From positions 126,022,086-126,086,085 of the forward strand of contig NC_134537.1 in the NCBI RefSeq assembly GCF_050624435.1: a stretch of 64,000 nucleotides of DNA, given 5' to 3'. The stretch comes from Tenrec ecaudatus (Eukaryota > Chordata > Mammalia > Afrosoricida > Tenrecidae). Position numbers and translations under genes: made by a program. The notes under the pieces are model-generated. The model made no database searches and was not told where the DNA came from. It saw only the letters and a program-made list of their open reading frames with translations. Below are positions 12,289 through 25,039 of this stretch, piece by piece; position 1 is the first letter of the stretch, and the number at the start of each line of letters is the position of its first letter.

Positions 12289-13370
12289 TTTAATCATTTT
12301 ATTGGGTTTCATACAACTCTAATCACAATCCACACATACATCAACCGTGAAAAGCACACTTATACATTCGTTGCCCTCATCATTCTGAAAACACTCGCTT
12401 TCTGCTTGGGCTCCTGGAATCAGCTCCTCATTTTTCTTTTTTCCCCCTCCTTCCTGCTCCCCCTCCCTCATGAACCCTTGAAAATTTATAAATTATTATT
12501 TTGTCATATCTTACATGGTCCGACGGTCTCCCTTCACTCACTTTTCTGTTGTTCATCCCCCAGGGAGGAGGTCACATGTAGATCCTTGTAATCGGTTTCT
12601 CCTTTCTATTTCCCTTTCCCTCCTCCCTCCCAGTATCACCTCTCTCACCACTGGTCCTGAGGGGTTCATCTGTCCTGGATCCCCTGTGTTTCCAGTTCCT
12701 ATCTGCACCACTGTGCATCCTCTGGTCTAACCAGGTTTGTCAGGTAGATTTGGGATCATGATAGTAGGTGGTGGAGGAAGCGTTTAAGAACTAGAGGAGA
12801 GTTGTATGTTTCATCAATGCTACACTGCACCCTGAATGACTCATCTCCTCCCCACTACCCCACTGCAAGGGATGTCCAGTTGTCTACAGATGGGCATTGG
12901 GTCCCCATCCCACACCTCCCCTGATTCACGATGATATAATTTTTTGTTCTTTGGTGCTTGAGACCTGGTCCCTTCAACCCCTCATGATCACACATGATGG
13001 TGTGCTTCTTCCATGTAGGCTTTGTTGCTTTAGGGCTAGATGGTCTCTTGTTTACCTTTAAGCCTTTAAGACCCCAGACACTATATCTTTTGATAGCCGG
13101 GCACCATCAGCTTTTTTCACCACATTTGCTTATGCACACGTTTGTCTTCAGAGATCGTGTCGGGAAAGTGGGTATCATGGAATGACTGTTTAGTTGAGCA
13201 AGGTGCTCTTGTATCGAGGGAGTGCGTGAGTGGAGGCCCAATGTCCATCTGGTACCCTACTACTAAACCTGTAAATATATGCACATAGATCTATTTCCCC
13301 CATAATCATAAATATATTTACATATGTCCATGCCTGTATTCAGGCCTCTATGGCTTACTTTTCCTAGTAA
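12289..13370 (-). mobile_element. L1-like 3' end family, copy 2 (longest)
   Basis: About 1.08 kb in reverse orientation. It starts with the inverted poly(A) signal (CATTTTATTGGG), then TATAAATTATTATTTTGTCA and GGAGGAGGTCACATGTAGAT, and includes TTTAAGACCCCAGACACTAT further up. No protein-coding part is seen. Confidence 0.6.
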
Positions 13371-13377
13371 ACATATC

Positions 13378-13590
13378 GTCCCAGGTGGTGTAGAGGTTCT
13401 ACGTTGGGCTGCTAATCAGGAGTTCAGCAGCTTAAACCACCAGTCGCTGCTCCCTGGGGGAAGACAGGGATCTCTAGCTGCATAAAGAGGGAGAGTTTCG
13501 GAAGCTGGTGGCAGTTCTACTCTGTTTACAGGGTACCGTGAGCTGGAGTGGGCTCTATGGCACTGAGTTTGGCGTTTTGGTGAACTTTAC
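13378..13590 (+). mobile_element. Afrotherian SINE
   Basis: CCCAGGTGGTGTAGAGGTTC head, AACCACCAGTCGCTGCTCCC body and GGCACTGAGTTTGGCGTTTT tail. Confidence 0.75.
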
Positions 13591-16359
13591 TTTTTCTCAG
13601 CTCATAAATGCAAGAGGGACTCGCGTTTAAAACATTAGAATCTAGGGCCCTAAATATGCATGTATAGTTCCATTTTGCCAAGAAACATTAAATTTTTGTG
13701 ACTTGGTTCTTCGTGGTCACACCAGAGAAAATTTCAAATTCTCTGAAAGAAAGAAGTAGAACGCAAACTTTTGGAGGAGAAGCTAAGAATCCCACCGGGA
13801 CCACAATAGCTTACGGCTGCATTGTAGCCTGTGTCGGCCAAGGGTGCTCCTAGCCATAGAAGGTTCTATGGGAAATGAACACTGGAACCATATTCCAGGC
13901 GCCGAACCAGTAAAGGATGTTATGAAAGAGCCAGAGGACATTGCGGAGAGTACAGGAAACACTCCTGAGAGCACAGAGAGGGCAGAGGGCCATCCTCATG
14001 GGTGGTAGGGCGGGCCGAGGGGAGAAAGGACTGGCAAAGTGCTTGGTGGCCACTTGGCAATAAAAGGGCATGTAAAAACCAGCTCTGAGTATGGTGAGTG
14101 ATCAGGAGGGCGGCTCAGGGAATGGAGGTATAGGAGGTACCCCAAGGCCAAGGCCCCAGGAGAAGGCCAGGCGGTGTCTGCTTGGTGCCTTGTGATGAGT
14201 TGATCCCTTTAGTTCCGTGGGGACAGTATCAGTCAGATCACCCACACGACTGACTTGATGTGCCAGTGTGCACAGCAGCCCTGCCAGCGGCAGCATGGGC
14301 ATGCACATAGGGGTGGAGGGGGTGGTTAGGGAATGAGCCGAAGGTAAATGCTCGTTAACTGCACTCATTGTTTGCACATATAGAAGGCAGAGTTCAGGAA
14401 ATGAAGCAGGCATCTGTCCCCCTTGTCTCTAACTGCCATGCCTCTAGGTTAGAGCACAAAGGCTGAGGTTCAACACAGTGTGTTGTCTTTGTTTGTTTGT
14501 AGAAACAGTGCTTCCACAGAGACAAATGAAGGTTTTTTTCTACAGTGAAGCAGAAGTACAGAGTGGCAGACAAAGCAGCCTAGGGTCCAATGCTGACCTT
14601 TCTGACCTGGTTGCCAACTTCTCTTCCCAGCACCCAGCGCCAGCACTACTTGGCATTCTCTCCCCCGCTCAGTTTTTTCGAGAGCGCATTTTGATTTCTG
14701 ATGGATGGGGAAGTTTGGGGATAGGAATTTGCTTGAATTTCCTCCCATCGCTTGTTCATGGTGGACACTCTGCTCTCCCACACGATCAATTAAAGGTAAC
14801 CTGGGTCTGCCTGTAGAAAGAGACACTCCGGATTCACGCAGATCACCTCATGAATGAGGGAGCCGGGCAGCCCGCTGCCCGTACGGTGACCTGGTTAACT
14901 GGGGCTTGGGGTCTGAGTCACCATGCAGGGGTGCTGCCTGTTTGACACCCAGTCCCAGATCTCATTTGTGTGGGGGCGACATCGAAGCATCCCCGAGCCA
15001 GACTTTCTGGATGCTGGTGAAGTTATTGCCACAGTCCCAGAGTCCCCTTTGAGTTCTCCCAGGACGCTGGGAAGAATCCTTGAATGCACTTATGCTTTCA
15101 AAGATCATCTTTGGAATACCACTATATCAGAGAGCTCCGTGCTGCATGGTTTACACTACCCCACCCCCACCCCGGGCACCCTTTACAGAGAGGGGGAGAA
15201 ACCCCTGATGTGGTGTAGTTAGACGGTTCCATGAGGCTCTCACTGAATCTCAGGGCTGAGTCTGAGTCGGAACTGCTAGATGCCCCGTCTGTGTCCATTG
15301 TCAGTCCTGGAGACTGAGCACCCAGCTTTCTCTCCGGCACTAGCCGCCAGCGCCTTGCTGATTCCTTCCCGCTGTTGTCACTGACCTGCCCTCCCTCGAC
15401 CTCTCTCCATCCAATCGGAAGGAGAAGCGTCACCTTTCTCCTGTCGAAAGCATTTCTCCAACCTTTGACTTGGCTCTTTCACTGGCTGACTGTGCGTTCC
15501 CTTTCCCGCTGGGCAGGCGTTTTGTATCACGGGATGCTGTGCACACCGAGAGACTGCTCGCGATGCTGAACTTTCAGACTATAACCTACTAGCCTTTGGC
15601 TCTTTGGGAAATAAAAATACAAGTAACCTTTGTAGGCAGTGCCGTTAGAGAGACGAAGGGTTAAGCTGCGATCTTAGTGGGCCAGCGTTAAGGACGTAGC
15701 CCCAGGAGTTGTGAATTTGTGCCTTGAGAGGAGAAAGGAAATCTCAGGTAAGGCTCTGGGAGGGCTATAGCTCGCTCTTGCCCAAGAAAGGCCGGGAATG
15801 GGGCGTGGGGGCAGGCACTGGCAGCAGAGCTCCTAGAATCTAGATCTAGAATCTAGAACATGGGCCCCCAGCACTGTCACAACCCCCTCTCTGTGAAAGA
15901 TGCAGCCTGAGGGCTTTGCCCGTCCAAAGAGCATAACACGTCTGCATGGGGAGAGGAACTATTATTATCATTTCTCCAATTGAGCAGCAGGTAAATTGTG
16001 GAGAGAGCCAAGGCTCTGGAGTGGGCTCTGGAATACCATAGTTGCATGCTGAGGTCGACAGGCACAAAGCCCATCACTGTGGAGACTAAGCTGGGTGAGG
16101 CAGAGATGTGGGGTCTGGGCAGGGAGTGGAGAGGGCGGTGTGTGTGTGTGAGCGTCAGGGAGGGGTGCTATATGGCACGGGGTCTCCCATGGGCTCCCAC
16201 CTTGGAGACTGAAGAGGCTCGGAAGAAATGGAAGGCTTTCCTAAGGCTTATTAGATGGCACTGTTGAAGCAGCCTCGTCAGTGTCACAAGCCGGGTTGGG
16301 GGCGGGCAGGGAGATCTCAACAAACTATAACCAAGCAAAGTGTTTATAAAACAACAACA

Positions 16360-16755
16360 ACAACAACAAATTCCTACTATCTGGCACATTCAGATCACGG
16401 GATTCTATTCAGCAATAGAAAGAAATGTGCGACCAATCTGCACAACCACCTGGACAATCTCCAGAGGATGATGCTCCTTTAAAAAAGCCAGTCCCAACAG
16501 GTGTAGGCGGGGTTGCTGAAAAAGGACCGTTGTAGGGAAGGAGGACATATCAGGGTTTGCCGGAGATTAAGCAGGGGCTGGGGATGGGAGGGGAGTGGTT
16601 GGTGCTATCAATAGGCAGTGACTGCATCTTTGCATCCCTGTCAAAATACTGCAGTTGGGAAAGATACTACCACTGGGGGAAATTGGGTAAAGGGTACAAG
16701 GGATAGCTTGCATTGTTCCACACACTGCATATGACTCTATAATATTTTTTAAAAT
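16360..16755 (+). mobile_element. L1 3' end fragment
   Basis: GATTCTATTCAGCAATAGAA and CAACCACCTGGACAATCTCC match the conserved end of mammalian L1 ORF2. This is followed by 3' UTR-like sequence to the A-rich end near 16755. An (ACA)n run precedes it. Confidence 0.6.
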
Positions 16756-18544
16756 TAAAAAGTATTGAAAATGAGCCAAAAATCTAAAACAAAACAAATA
16801 CCCTACCATCTGTGACCTACATCACTTCCCAAAGAGAAGCCATGGAAACAGCAAAGGTAACAAGGACGCCATTCCCAGGCCAGGGAGGCAGTTCTTCAAA
16901 AGGAGCACACAGCCCATCACTAAGTCATGCCTTCACTTCCGCATGGACCAGCTCCTCACAGATTAGCACACAGGCTGGTGGATGGGAGCAGGGAGTCCAA
17001 TCATTAGGGAACTCTGAGTAAGCTCCCAAATCAAGTTCGCTGCCATCGGCGCCACCTCACAGGATAGAGCTGAACTGCTCCTGGGAGTTCCTGAGACTGT
17101 CACTCTTCACAGTCCTTTCTCCGGAGGAGTGGCGTGGCAGTTCAATGGTAACCACTCCACCACCTAGGCTTCCCTGGGTAGGGACGCGAGAGAAAAGACA
17201 TTGTCCAAGATGACTTCCAGGGACTCTCAGAAGCCGCCAGCTCATCCTCCTTTATCTCCACAAAAGTGGAAAAACAATGTGCCAGTGAGTGCCCAACAGT
17301 CCTCTGAAGTATTTTGACCCCAGGCAGTAAAAGAGCCATTTCCATCAAACACGGGTCTCTGGACACATCCTCTGCCTAGGCGCCACTTTGTGGCTCCTCG
17401 AATGCTGCTCTGCCGTTGTGGTGACCTGCCCCGGCCAGCTGGTCTATTTGAGACGTGGCTTGCTTTCATTAGTGTTTTGAATTGACTGCAGGGAATGTGA
17501 GTAGCACACCACTTTCGGCCTTCCGTCCACTGGGCACCGGGGCTGAGCCCCGTGGCTTCCAAAGCCTCGCAAAGGCCCTTCTCTCGGCCTCCCCACTGAC
17601 CTCTCTTCACAAAGGACGCTCCCTGCAAGAGACAAACTCCCTTAGGCTCGCAATGACTTTTTGGCTCTTTCACGGATGCGATGCCCTTGTTTGATGCTGA
17701 TCTGCTTGCTTGTGCTTAATTTTGATTGCATTTTGCCTAGACTTGCTGTTTCAGCTGCGGTGGGCTTCTTTTTAAATCTCCCTTTAAGTTTTCCAAGCCG
17801 GGGGATTATCGACAACTGGCCCGTAGAGGCACAGCCTCAGACGTTCTCGGCTGGGAAAACCGTATTCATCCTGACACAGAGTTCACCTCCCTCCCCCACA
17901 GAGATGAAGTTCCCAACTCTTCATTTTCCCCTCCATAATGGCTCGGGGATCTTTGTCTTTCTATTCATCCCCGAAGCTGCCTTAGACTTTTAAAACTGGC
18001 CTCTCTGCCTCTGCCCAGACTTACTGATAGCAAATTAATCTTCTGAAACACCACTATTATAATACTTGGCTGCTTAGAAATCTGTAGTGGATCCTCAGCT
18101 GAAGGGGAAAAATTGACTGACTCTGTTACCAACTCCTCGTCAATAGACCATTGGCACTGCTAATTTATTCAAGTGGAAAAGACTTGCGGTTCTTGAACCA
18201 ATTTCTTTACATCTCGTTCATCTCGACGGCGACACGGCTACTTACTGTCCCCCTCCTCGCTAAGTGGCTTCCGTAAGCTAATGTTGTGTTCAACAATTAG
18301 CTTCTGCTTTTGTGAGAACTTTTGTGCCAACCGTGAAGTAAGCAGGTGGCTTGGAGAAGCGGCTGTATCTCCGGGGAGCACAGGGCCGAGGTTGAGAAGC
18401 TTGTGCTCTGTGGCCCTATGAGCAGATGGGCGGTCTAAGGTTCAGCCAGACACTGCCTCGGGCTGTCTCGAAGATGAGACCTTTTCACACCCAAATTCTA
18501 GTCTCTCCATCTATACCAGGGTGAGAGCCAAACGAGGCCTGCTG

Positions 18545-18742
18545 GCATGATGGGTTCCCCAGTGGGGTGCGCACCACAAAGCAATTCGAAACCACCAGCT
18601 CCTCCATGGAAGAAAGATGAGGCTTTCTACTCCCCCAACCAGTTACAGCCTTGGAAACCCCCCAGGGCCGGCTTTACCCTGTTTTACAGGGTCATGCACT
18701 ATGGGTTGGCACTGACTCGATAGCAGTGAGTGTGGTTTTGTT
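18545..18742 (+). mobile_element. Afrotherian SINE
   Basis: GAAACCACCAGCTCCTCCAT, GAGGCTTTCTACTCCCCCAA and TGACTCGATAGCAGTGAGTG appear in the expected order. Confidence 0.8.
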
Positions 18743-19139
18743 TCGTTATCTCTCGGACTAGTCTATCTAACCCAAATAAAACCTGTCTGGAGGAGGCGAG
18801 AGAGCAGCAGATTTTAGCATGGGCACACGCTGGAGGTCCGAGCCTGCCCTGAGAGCTGCGTCGAGGACACCTCCTGCCTGCAGACTTGGATGACTGGAGG
18901 ACTCCCATCTATGGGAGGTTAGTCAAGGGAGGTCAGTCAAAAAGTATCGCTACTACGCCTCCAGTGTATACACGCACGGTGCTATAGTTTATTGTGCCAG
19001 CCTGGCCGATAAACACAAGTAGGATTAACTGAAGGGCAGAGGGATAAATGGCTCAGTGAGCCTCACCTTGCTTGTTCTGTGCCTCAGTTTAAAGGGGTAC
19101 ACTACCTGTGGGATGCCTAGCCTGTGGACTGTGTCGCTG

Positions 19140-19485
19140 TAAGTTGAGGTCCCTTTAAGCCCACACGATTGGAAAGTTCATCTCAGGAGCTGGGGACTGA
19201 CAGTTGATGACAGTTGGGGACCTGCCTTGCTGTTTGCTGTCTGGGTATATATAGCCCAGCTCTCTCTACAGAAGGGGACTGGCAACTGGCAATTCTCAAG
19301 CCTTAAAGGACTGCTAGTGTCTCACTGCTTTATAATTTAACTGTTAATTTCTTGTATTATCTATCTGTAAATAATTTAATGGTTTATTTCTTGAATTATA
19401 TATCTATCTTTATAAATATATTTATATATCATTACTAGCAATCTGGTTTGTCTCTCTAGAGAACCCTGTCCAATACACACGGGCT
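19140..19485 (-). repeat. Unclassified repeat family, copy 1 (diverged)
   Basis: Read on the minus strand it starts GTATTGGACAGGGTTCTCTA then GAGAGACAAAC and an AT-rich part. It shares this terminal layout with 22125-22620 and 48715-49195. It is the least certain of the three. Confidence 0.4.
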
Positions 19486-19838
19486 TCTTCAAAACAAAGT
19501 GTTTAAACATGTCTCTGTGATCAGGGCATGGCTGCAGACAAGCTCCCCCAGTCCACGTGTCTCTCAGTACACATGTCTTAGGGTGCGTAAAGAAATGGTC
19601 AGGGCACCTGCTGAGTCCGTTCCACTCAAGGTACAGAGGTCAGCTCGGAAGACTGTAAGTGGAACCTGCTTCAACTTCTAAAGAGGTAACCTCGAAAGCT
19701 TTCTCAAAGGCCACAGGGCAGCCACAGGGGCTTACTCAGAAGAGGTTGGAAGGAAACTAAAACAGTGAGAGCCAACGGAGGAATTTCCCCAGCACAATAA
19801 TGCACCTGCCCAGCCGTCAAGGGGAGCAAGGCCTAGTC

Positions 19839-20027
19839 CAGTGGTTCCCAACCTGCTACCCACCGAGACCCTTTCATACAGTTCCTCATGTCGTGGTGAC
19901 CCCCAACCACGAAATTATTTTTGTTGCTACTTCCTAAATATTTTGCTACTGTTATGAATCAGGCGACCCCTATGAATGGGCCATTCTACCCACAAAGGGG
20001 TCATGACCCACAAGTTGAGAGCCACTG
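19839..20027 (-). mobile_element. SPIN-like hAT MITE (non-autonomous DNA transposon)
   Basis: 189 bp with terminal inverted repeats: CAGTGGTTCCCAACCTG at the left and the reverse complement of CAGTGGCTCTCAACTTG at the right (14 of 17 match). Inside are GTGACCCCCAACCACGAAAT and AGGCGACCCC, as in SPIN elements. The flanks GCCTAGTC and GCCTACCT suggest a decayed 8-bp target duplication. It has no coding capacity. Confidence 0.8.
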
Positions 20028-20449
20028 GCCTACCTTATGAGAATTATAATACTATAATTATAAATACTTGTATTTATATTTTTAGTTCATTCATCCCAGA
20101 GGCCTGAACTTGTCCCTTTAAGCGTCTTTGGGTCCCCCCAAGTGAAAGATCATCTAAAAGAACATATTTTGAGCCCACGAAGAAAGCCCAGACTGCCATT
20201 TTGACGTGGTGTACATCTAAGCACCTGGGCTTCTGTGGGGGTAGAGATGGAGATACATCCTTCAGGGGAGTGGAGCTTCACATTTTGATATTTTTGTTTA
20301 ATGGAGGTTTCTATGGTTTCGTAGAAAGCCTTTTTGACTTGCATTCTCGTATCTAATCCAATTTACTCCTCACCACCCCTCTTAGACGAATGGGCGAATC
20401 CATCTCTTGGTGCCCCTTCGGCCCACATTTCCTCCCATGGTTTGTTGTC

Positions 20450-20645
20450 AGTTACTGTCTACTTGATGCCAACTCATCCTGACACCTGGTAAGCAGAGTA
20501 GAACTGCCTCCCGTCCCCAGGGATTTCAGGGCTGTGACCTTCAGAAGATCACCCGGTCTCTCTTGTGCTGGGACTCTGGGCAGTCCTAAACCAGCATCCA
20601 TTCAGCTTGTGCTTGAGCTCTTAACTGTTTGCACCGCCCAGGGGC
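20450..20645 (-). mobile_element. SINE, Afrotherian type, diverged
   Basis: GATGCCAACTCATCCTGACA tail and TTAACTGTTTGCACCGCCCA head in reverse orientation. Confidence 0.6.
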
Positions 20646-20949
20646 AAAAGTCATCAGAAAACCCACACCGTTTAATCAATAGGTGAAAACTTGATCATGG
20701 GACTTTACTGGGCTGTTGCCTGAGAACGTGATATTGCTGTTTAGTTGAATTATAAATTGGGCTCCACCCCTTCGAGGGAAGTCAGATGCTAAGCACCCTG
20801 GCTGTACAGCTGCTAGAAGCAGAGAGAGCAGTTCAAGTCATTTCCATTACTACTTCCCGGCACAGCAAGTAGTGGGGAAAATGGACTGGGAGGTATAGAA
20901 AGAGGACAAGGAAAAGGAGTGGGTAACCCACTACATCTAACGGTAGCAT

Positions 20950-21003
20950 CAGGAATCCTTCGGTGGCGCAAACAGTTAAGCACTCAGCTGGCTGCTCCAG
21001 TCT
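20950..21003 (+). mobile_element. SINE head fragment
   Basis: GGAATCCTTCGGTGGCGCAA and AGTTAAGCACTCAGCTGGCT are the tRNA-like head only. Confidence 0.55.
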
Positions 21004-21685
21004 ACACCATGGCATCTTGGGAATAAAATGGCCTGGAGATTCCTGGAAGGGTTGCTATTGAAAACCACATGGATTTCACATGGAGGAGGGTTCTACGAGT
21101 GGCAGCCAGCTTCATACGCAGCTGGTTTGGTGGAGACAAGGAGCGAATGGCGAGCTTTCCATGGTCTGCCCTCCAGAGAAGAAATGTTGGTGAGATCCCT
21201 GCCAGCCTGTGGGTCCTAGACTTCACGAGACGATTCTTCAAATCCTTGTCCGGCTGTTTGCAGCCAGCCCCACTGCTGGGCTGTGGCCTGAAGAGCGAGG
21301 CTCGGCAGCTGCCTCCAGGAGCACAGCACCCTTAGCAGGCGTCCGGCTGTTTCTCTCCTACCCTGTTCTGGGGCACAACTTTGGCACTAAGCACTGACTT
21401 TGTGCAGGCCTTGGTCTTCCTGCCCCCCAAAGTCATATGTGATGCCCAGAACACGGATGCCCAGCCGTGCCTGCCTGTACGGAGTGAAAAGGTAGGCGCG
21501 ATCGTTTATCTTCCAGGCGCTTCATGCACCCTGTCACACGTAGAAATGTGCATTGAAATGGTTGCGATTCTTGTCTTGAATTTGTTAGCAACGTCGGGCT
21601 TTCATTTGCATAGAGACTAATTATCCACCTAGGCAAAGATGTAGAAGATTAACTGTCCCTGCTGTGGTTCCTCTTGGGAGACTGT

Positions 21686-21707
21686 GGGGGTGGGGGTGGG
21701 GGAGGGG
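21686..21707 (+). other. Potential G-quadruplex
   Basis: Four G runs of 5, 5, 5 and 4 with single-base loops. It lies on the strand opposite to TENM3 transcripts, so a structure would form in the template DNA, not in the RNA. Confidence 0.8.
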
Positions 21708-21827
21708 TTATTTCTAGCCTCCACGACCTGCAGCATTGAATGCTCCACTCCCTGTTCCCAACTTTACAGCACCAGGTATGTGGTAAATTGGGGCCGGGGA
21801 AGAAGTCTGAAACTTTCAGTGAAACTG

Positions 21828-22122
21828 AACGGCCACTGAGTTGAATCTGCCTCAAAATGACTGAGCAGAATCGCCCCTGTGGTTTCCAGATTGTAACTTC
21901 TCGTGGAGGCAGGAAGCCTCATCTTTCACAGGAGGCGAGACGGGAGGTTTCGAGCTGCTGTGAGCGGGCTGACGTGTCATCCACGACACCACCAGGGTGG
22001 CTCGTCAGTCCTTATGGAAGCAGACAGCCTCACCTTTCTCTCTTGTAGTGGCCAGTGGCTTTGAACGGCAGACCTTAGGATTAGTGGCTCAGTGCGTAAC
22101 CCACTACACCGTAGGGGCTCCT
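21828..22122 (-). mobile_element. Two adjoining SINE copies
   Basis: The first copy (to about 21998) has GGAAGCCTCATCTTTCACAG and ends CACCACCAGGG. The second, partial copy (22000-22122) has AGACAGCCTCACCTTTCTCT and TGCGTAACCCACTACACC. Confidence 0.65.
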
Positions 22123-22124
22123 GT

Positions 22125-22620
22125 GGTGGTTATGTTGTCAATTTGTACCTGGATGAACGTGTCGGGGTGGTGTCCAGCCAGTCAGGCAGGTCACAGGCTG
22201 ATGATGACTCTGTGCAGGTGGGGCCTTTCTATAAGGGCGACACTGGGGACCTGGCGCTCGCCCTCTGCCCTTCTCCTTGCTGCTTGCCTGGGTCTCTGTC
22301 TGCCGCCAGGGTCTGGCCCCTTGGGAGCTGCGGACCCCGGGGCTGTCGGCACCCTGCCATATTTCCACTGAGATCCACACATCTCCGCACCCACCGGCCT
22401 GTGATCTCCCTGCATCTGACTCACTGTGTGCGTCACCGGCCTGCAACCACGCGTCTGAAGAGGGTTCCAGTTAGCACGAGACTCATGGATTTGAGTTGGA
22501 CCGGGCTGAGGTGTCTTCTTGATGTACACCGACTTCTTGATATAAAGTTCTTTCTGATCAATGTTTGAGTGTCGTCGGCTTTGTGTCTCTCGACCACCCA
22601 GCCTGCCAGAGCTGGTCTCA
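22125..22620 (-). repeat. Unclassified repeat family, copy 2
   Basis: It shares GTCAGGCAGGTCACAGGCTG, a GCGTCTGAAGAGGG segment, GACTTCTTGATATAAAGTTC and the terminal GTGTCTCTCGACC with the copy at 48715-49195. Orientation is set by the terminal TAGAGAAACA-type motif on the minus strand. Confidence 0.6.
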
Positions 22621-23183
22621 GTAAGGTTAGGGTACGTAACCAAGGAAGCATCGCAGTCTTGGAAACCCAGTGCTATAGGGCCGCTCTGGTCAGACTGAGT
22701 GGACGACCAGGAGTGCACAAACCATGGACACTAGAAGGACTGTCACTCCCACGAAGGCCATGAGCAGTGAGACCTTCACGGTGCAGAGCAATCACAAGGA
22801 GTAACCAGTCTCAAATGTGAGGATCAGCAGCGTAGATTTAGAAGACAATTGTCAGCAAGGCAGCGTTTCGCTGATATGCTTGGAGCGGATTGAGCTTACT
22901 GACCACGCCTCTTCAGAGGCCCACAAACTTTCGGAAGCCCCCTCCTTTGTGTGGAACCGAAGATTCCTCAGGAGTATCTAATTCCAGGACAGCAATTTAT
23001 GTATTCCAATGTCATTCTAATGTCATCTTGTTTGGCAGAGACCTGCCTATCTGGAAGTGGGAAAGCTCACAGATATGAAAAGGAAATTGGGAGTCGGAGG
23101 AAGGTTTTCCCCTTTGCCTTTTCTCCTTGACAACATTTAGAAGGCAGAGGGGCACACGAGGTTTCTCCCATTCATTAGATTAA

Positions 23184-23203
23184 AATATATATATATATAT
23201 ATA
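23184..23203. repeat. (AT)n microsatellite
   Basis: Ten AT units at the tail of the element that follows at 23206. Confidence 0.9.
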
Positions 23204-23205
23204 TC

Positions 23206-23415
23206 ATTTTATTGGGGCTCGTACAACTCTTACCACAATCCATACATCCATCGTGTCAAGCACATTTGCTCATTTGTTGCCATCATCATTCTCAAAACAT
23301 TTGCTTTCTGCTCAAGCCCTTGGTATCAGCTCCTCACCCCCCGTCTTGCCACCCCCTCCCTCATGAACCCTTGATAATTTAAAAATTATTATTATTTTGT
23401 CATATCTTAAAAGCC
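23206..23415 (-). mobile_element. L1-like 3' end family, copy 3
   Basis: CATTTTATTGGGGCTCGTAC, TCCATCGTGTCAAGCACATT and TGTCATATCTTA. It is short and 5'-truncated. Confidence 0.6.
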
Positions 23416-23691
23416 CTTTTCTTTTCAGACAGGTCCATAGTGAACCACAGTGGTTTACAGGAAGATGGACATGACCGTGGCCGGCTAGCCTGGGGCGGGA
23501 GCAGACACCGCACGTGATCTACAAAGCCTGAGCGGAGCAGGGCAGCAGCAGCAATGAAAAAACACCCGGCAAACCTACGAGGAATGACTCACTGAGGGAC
23601 AATGGGGGGCTAGAGAACTCCTAGGCTTAAGTTCTAGAAGATGCTGCATGGTGGCGTTAGGAGCCACGGCTGGGGGAAAGCGAACGGAGCT

Positions 23692-23768
23692 GGTTGTGTG
23701 AGCTGCCACCGAGTGGATCCTGAATCACGGCGACCCCAGGCGTACAGCGTAGAACCGCTATACAAGGC
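23692..23768 (-). mobile_element. SINE tail fragment
   Basis: CTGCCACCGAGTGGATCCTG then CACGGCGACCCC and GTAGAACCGCTATA, the tail half of a reverse SINE. Confidence 0.5.
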
Positions 23769-24079
23769 TTAAACAAAATACTTGATTGTGCGTTGGGGGA
23801 AGTTTACACAGCAGATTAGGTTCCCATTGGACCATTTCTACACAAATTGTTCCATGACATGAACAACATTTTTCACAAGGAGCCAGCATTCTCTTTGTGT
23901 TGTGGCGGCTGCATGTCCACGATTCTAGTTCCCTGCCTCCTTACGTCCCATCTCTGCTCCATAGGGCTCTCCAGACTGTGACCCTCTGGAAGGAAATCTC
24001 CAAGCTGGTCCCCAGGGAGGGCACCTTTATACACCCCACGGTCTTCAAGCACAAGCGGACTCAGGGTGGCTCTGTGAGG

Positions 24080-24172
24080 GTGAGGGTTTCTGAGACTGCA
24101 CATCTTTGTGGTGCAAACCACCTCGTCTTTCTCCCTGGGAGTACGGGAACCAGACCGAGTGGTTAGTAGGCC
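24080..24172 (-). mobile_element. SINE head fragment
   Basis: GGTTTCTGAGACTGCACATC, CTCGTCTTTCTCCCTGGGAG and GTGGTTAGTAGGCCCA fit the head half of a reverse SINE. Confidence 0.5.
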
Positions 24173-24279
24173 CACACTGAACGGCCAGGGGCCAAGGCAC
24201 CTTTGGGTGGGTTTACAGTCCACCCTTTGGTTAGGAACTGAGTGTTTTTGGATGCAACCACCTTGTCTTATTTCTTACA

Positions 24280-24595
24280 TACATTCAATTTTAGGCAATC
24301 CAAAACGAGAATGTTGCCATTACCTCCCCCGCACCAAAGTGTATTGGCTTGTTGTTGAGAATACACACAGAACGCACACTCAGTCAACAGCTTTATATGT
24401 GACATTCAGTGACAATGATTACATTCTGTGCGGTGTACAGACATTCCTATCCTACTTTTCTGAGTGCCCCTCCTGTATTAATGGAAACTCACTCATCTCC
24501 CCACCACTATCTAATCTATTGAGTTGCTGTTATCAATTTGATTCCATATATTTATTAAAAGAGCCTAATGCTCAAGACAATTTTTTTTTATTAGT
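24280..24595 (-). mobile_element. L1 3' UTR-like fragment
   Basis: GACATTCAGTGACAATGATT and TCTCCCCACCACTATCTAAT resemble the reverse complement of a mammalian L1 end. It is diverged and likely belongs with the L1 at 25925-27690. Confidence 0.4.
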
Positions 24596-25039
24596 TAAGC
24601 TAAACTAGTACTCAGTTTTAAGAAGACAGAGAGGATGTTTTTATTTAAGTTAAAATTATGAACACCCATTGTGAGAAGGCTGTGGAGGACAATGGGCACC
24701 CCAACCCCATGCACAGAGTAGCTAGTTAGATTAAGCTATGGGCAGACCCCAATAGCTACAGGCCAGGGTCTTGAACAGCCGTACTCTAAGAGAGAGATCA
24801 TTGTAAACTTGATTATGCCGCATCAAATTTGATACTTGGTCAGCTGACCTCCCTATTGCTCCAACCTGAATTTGTTCTAGATGCAAGTCTCTCTTGCGTT
24901 TTCCATGACAACAATTTCTTCCCTGGCATTTTAAAGATTGAGGGTCTTTTCTTTCTTATTATTTGTATTTTTACCTTTATATTATTATTTTATCCTTATC
25001 CCTTTATTTCAATTTAGGTTTTGTTTGTTTGTGTCTATT

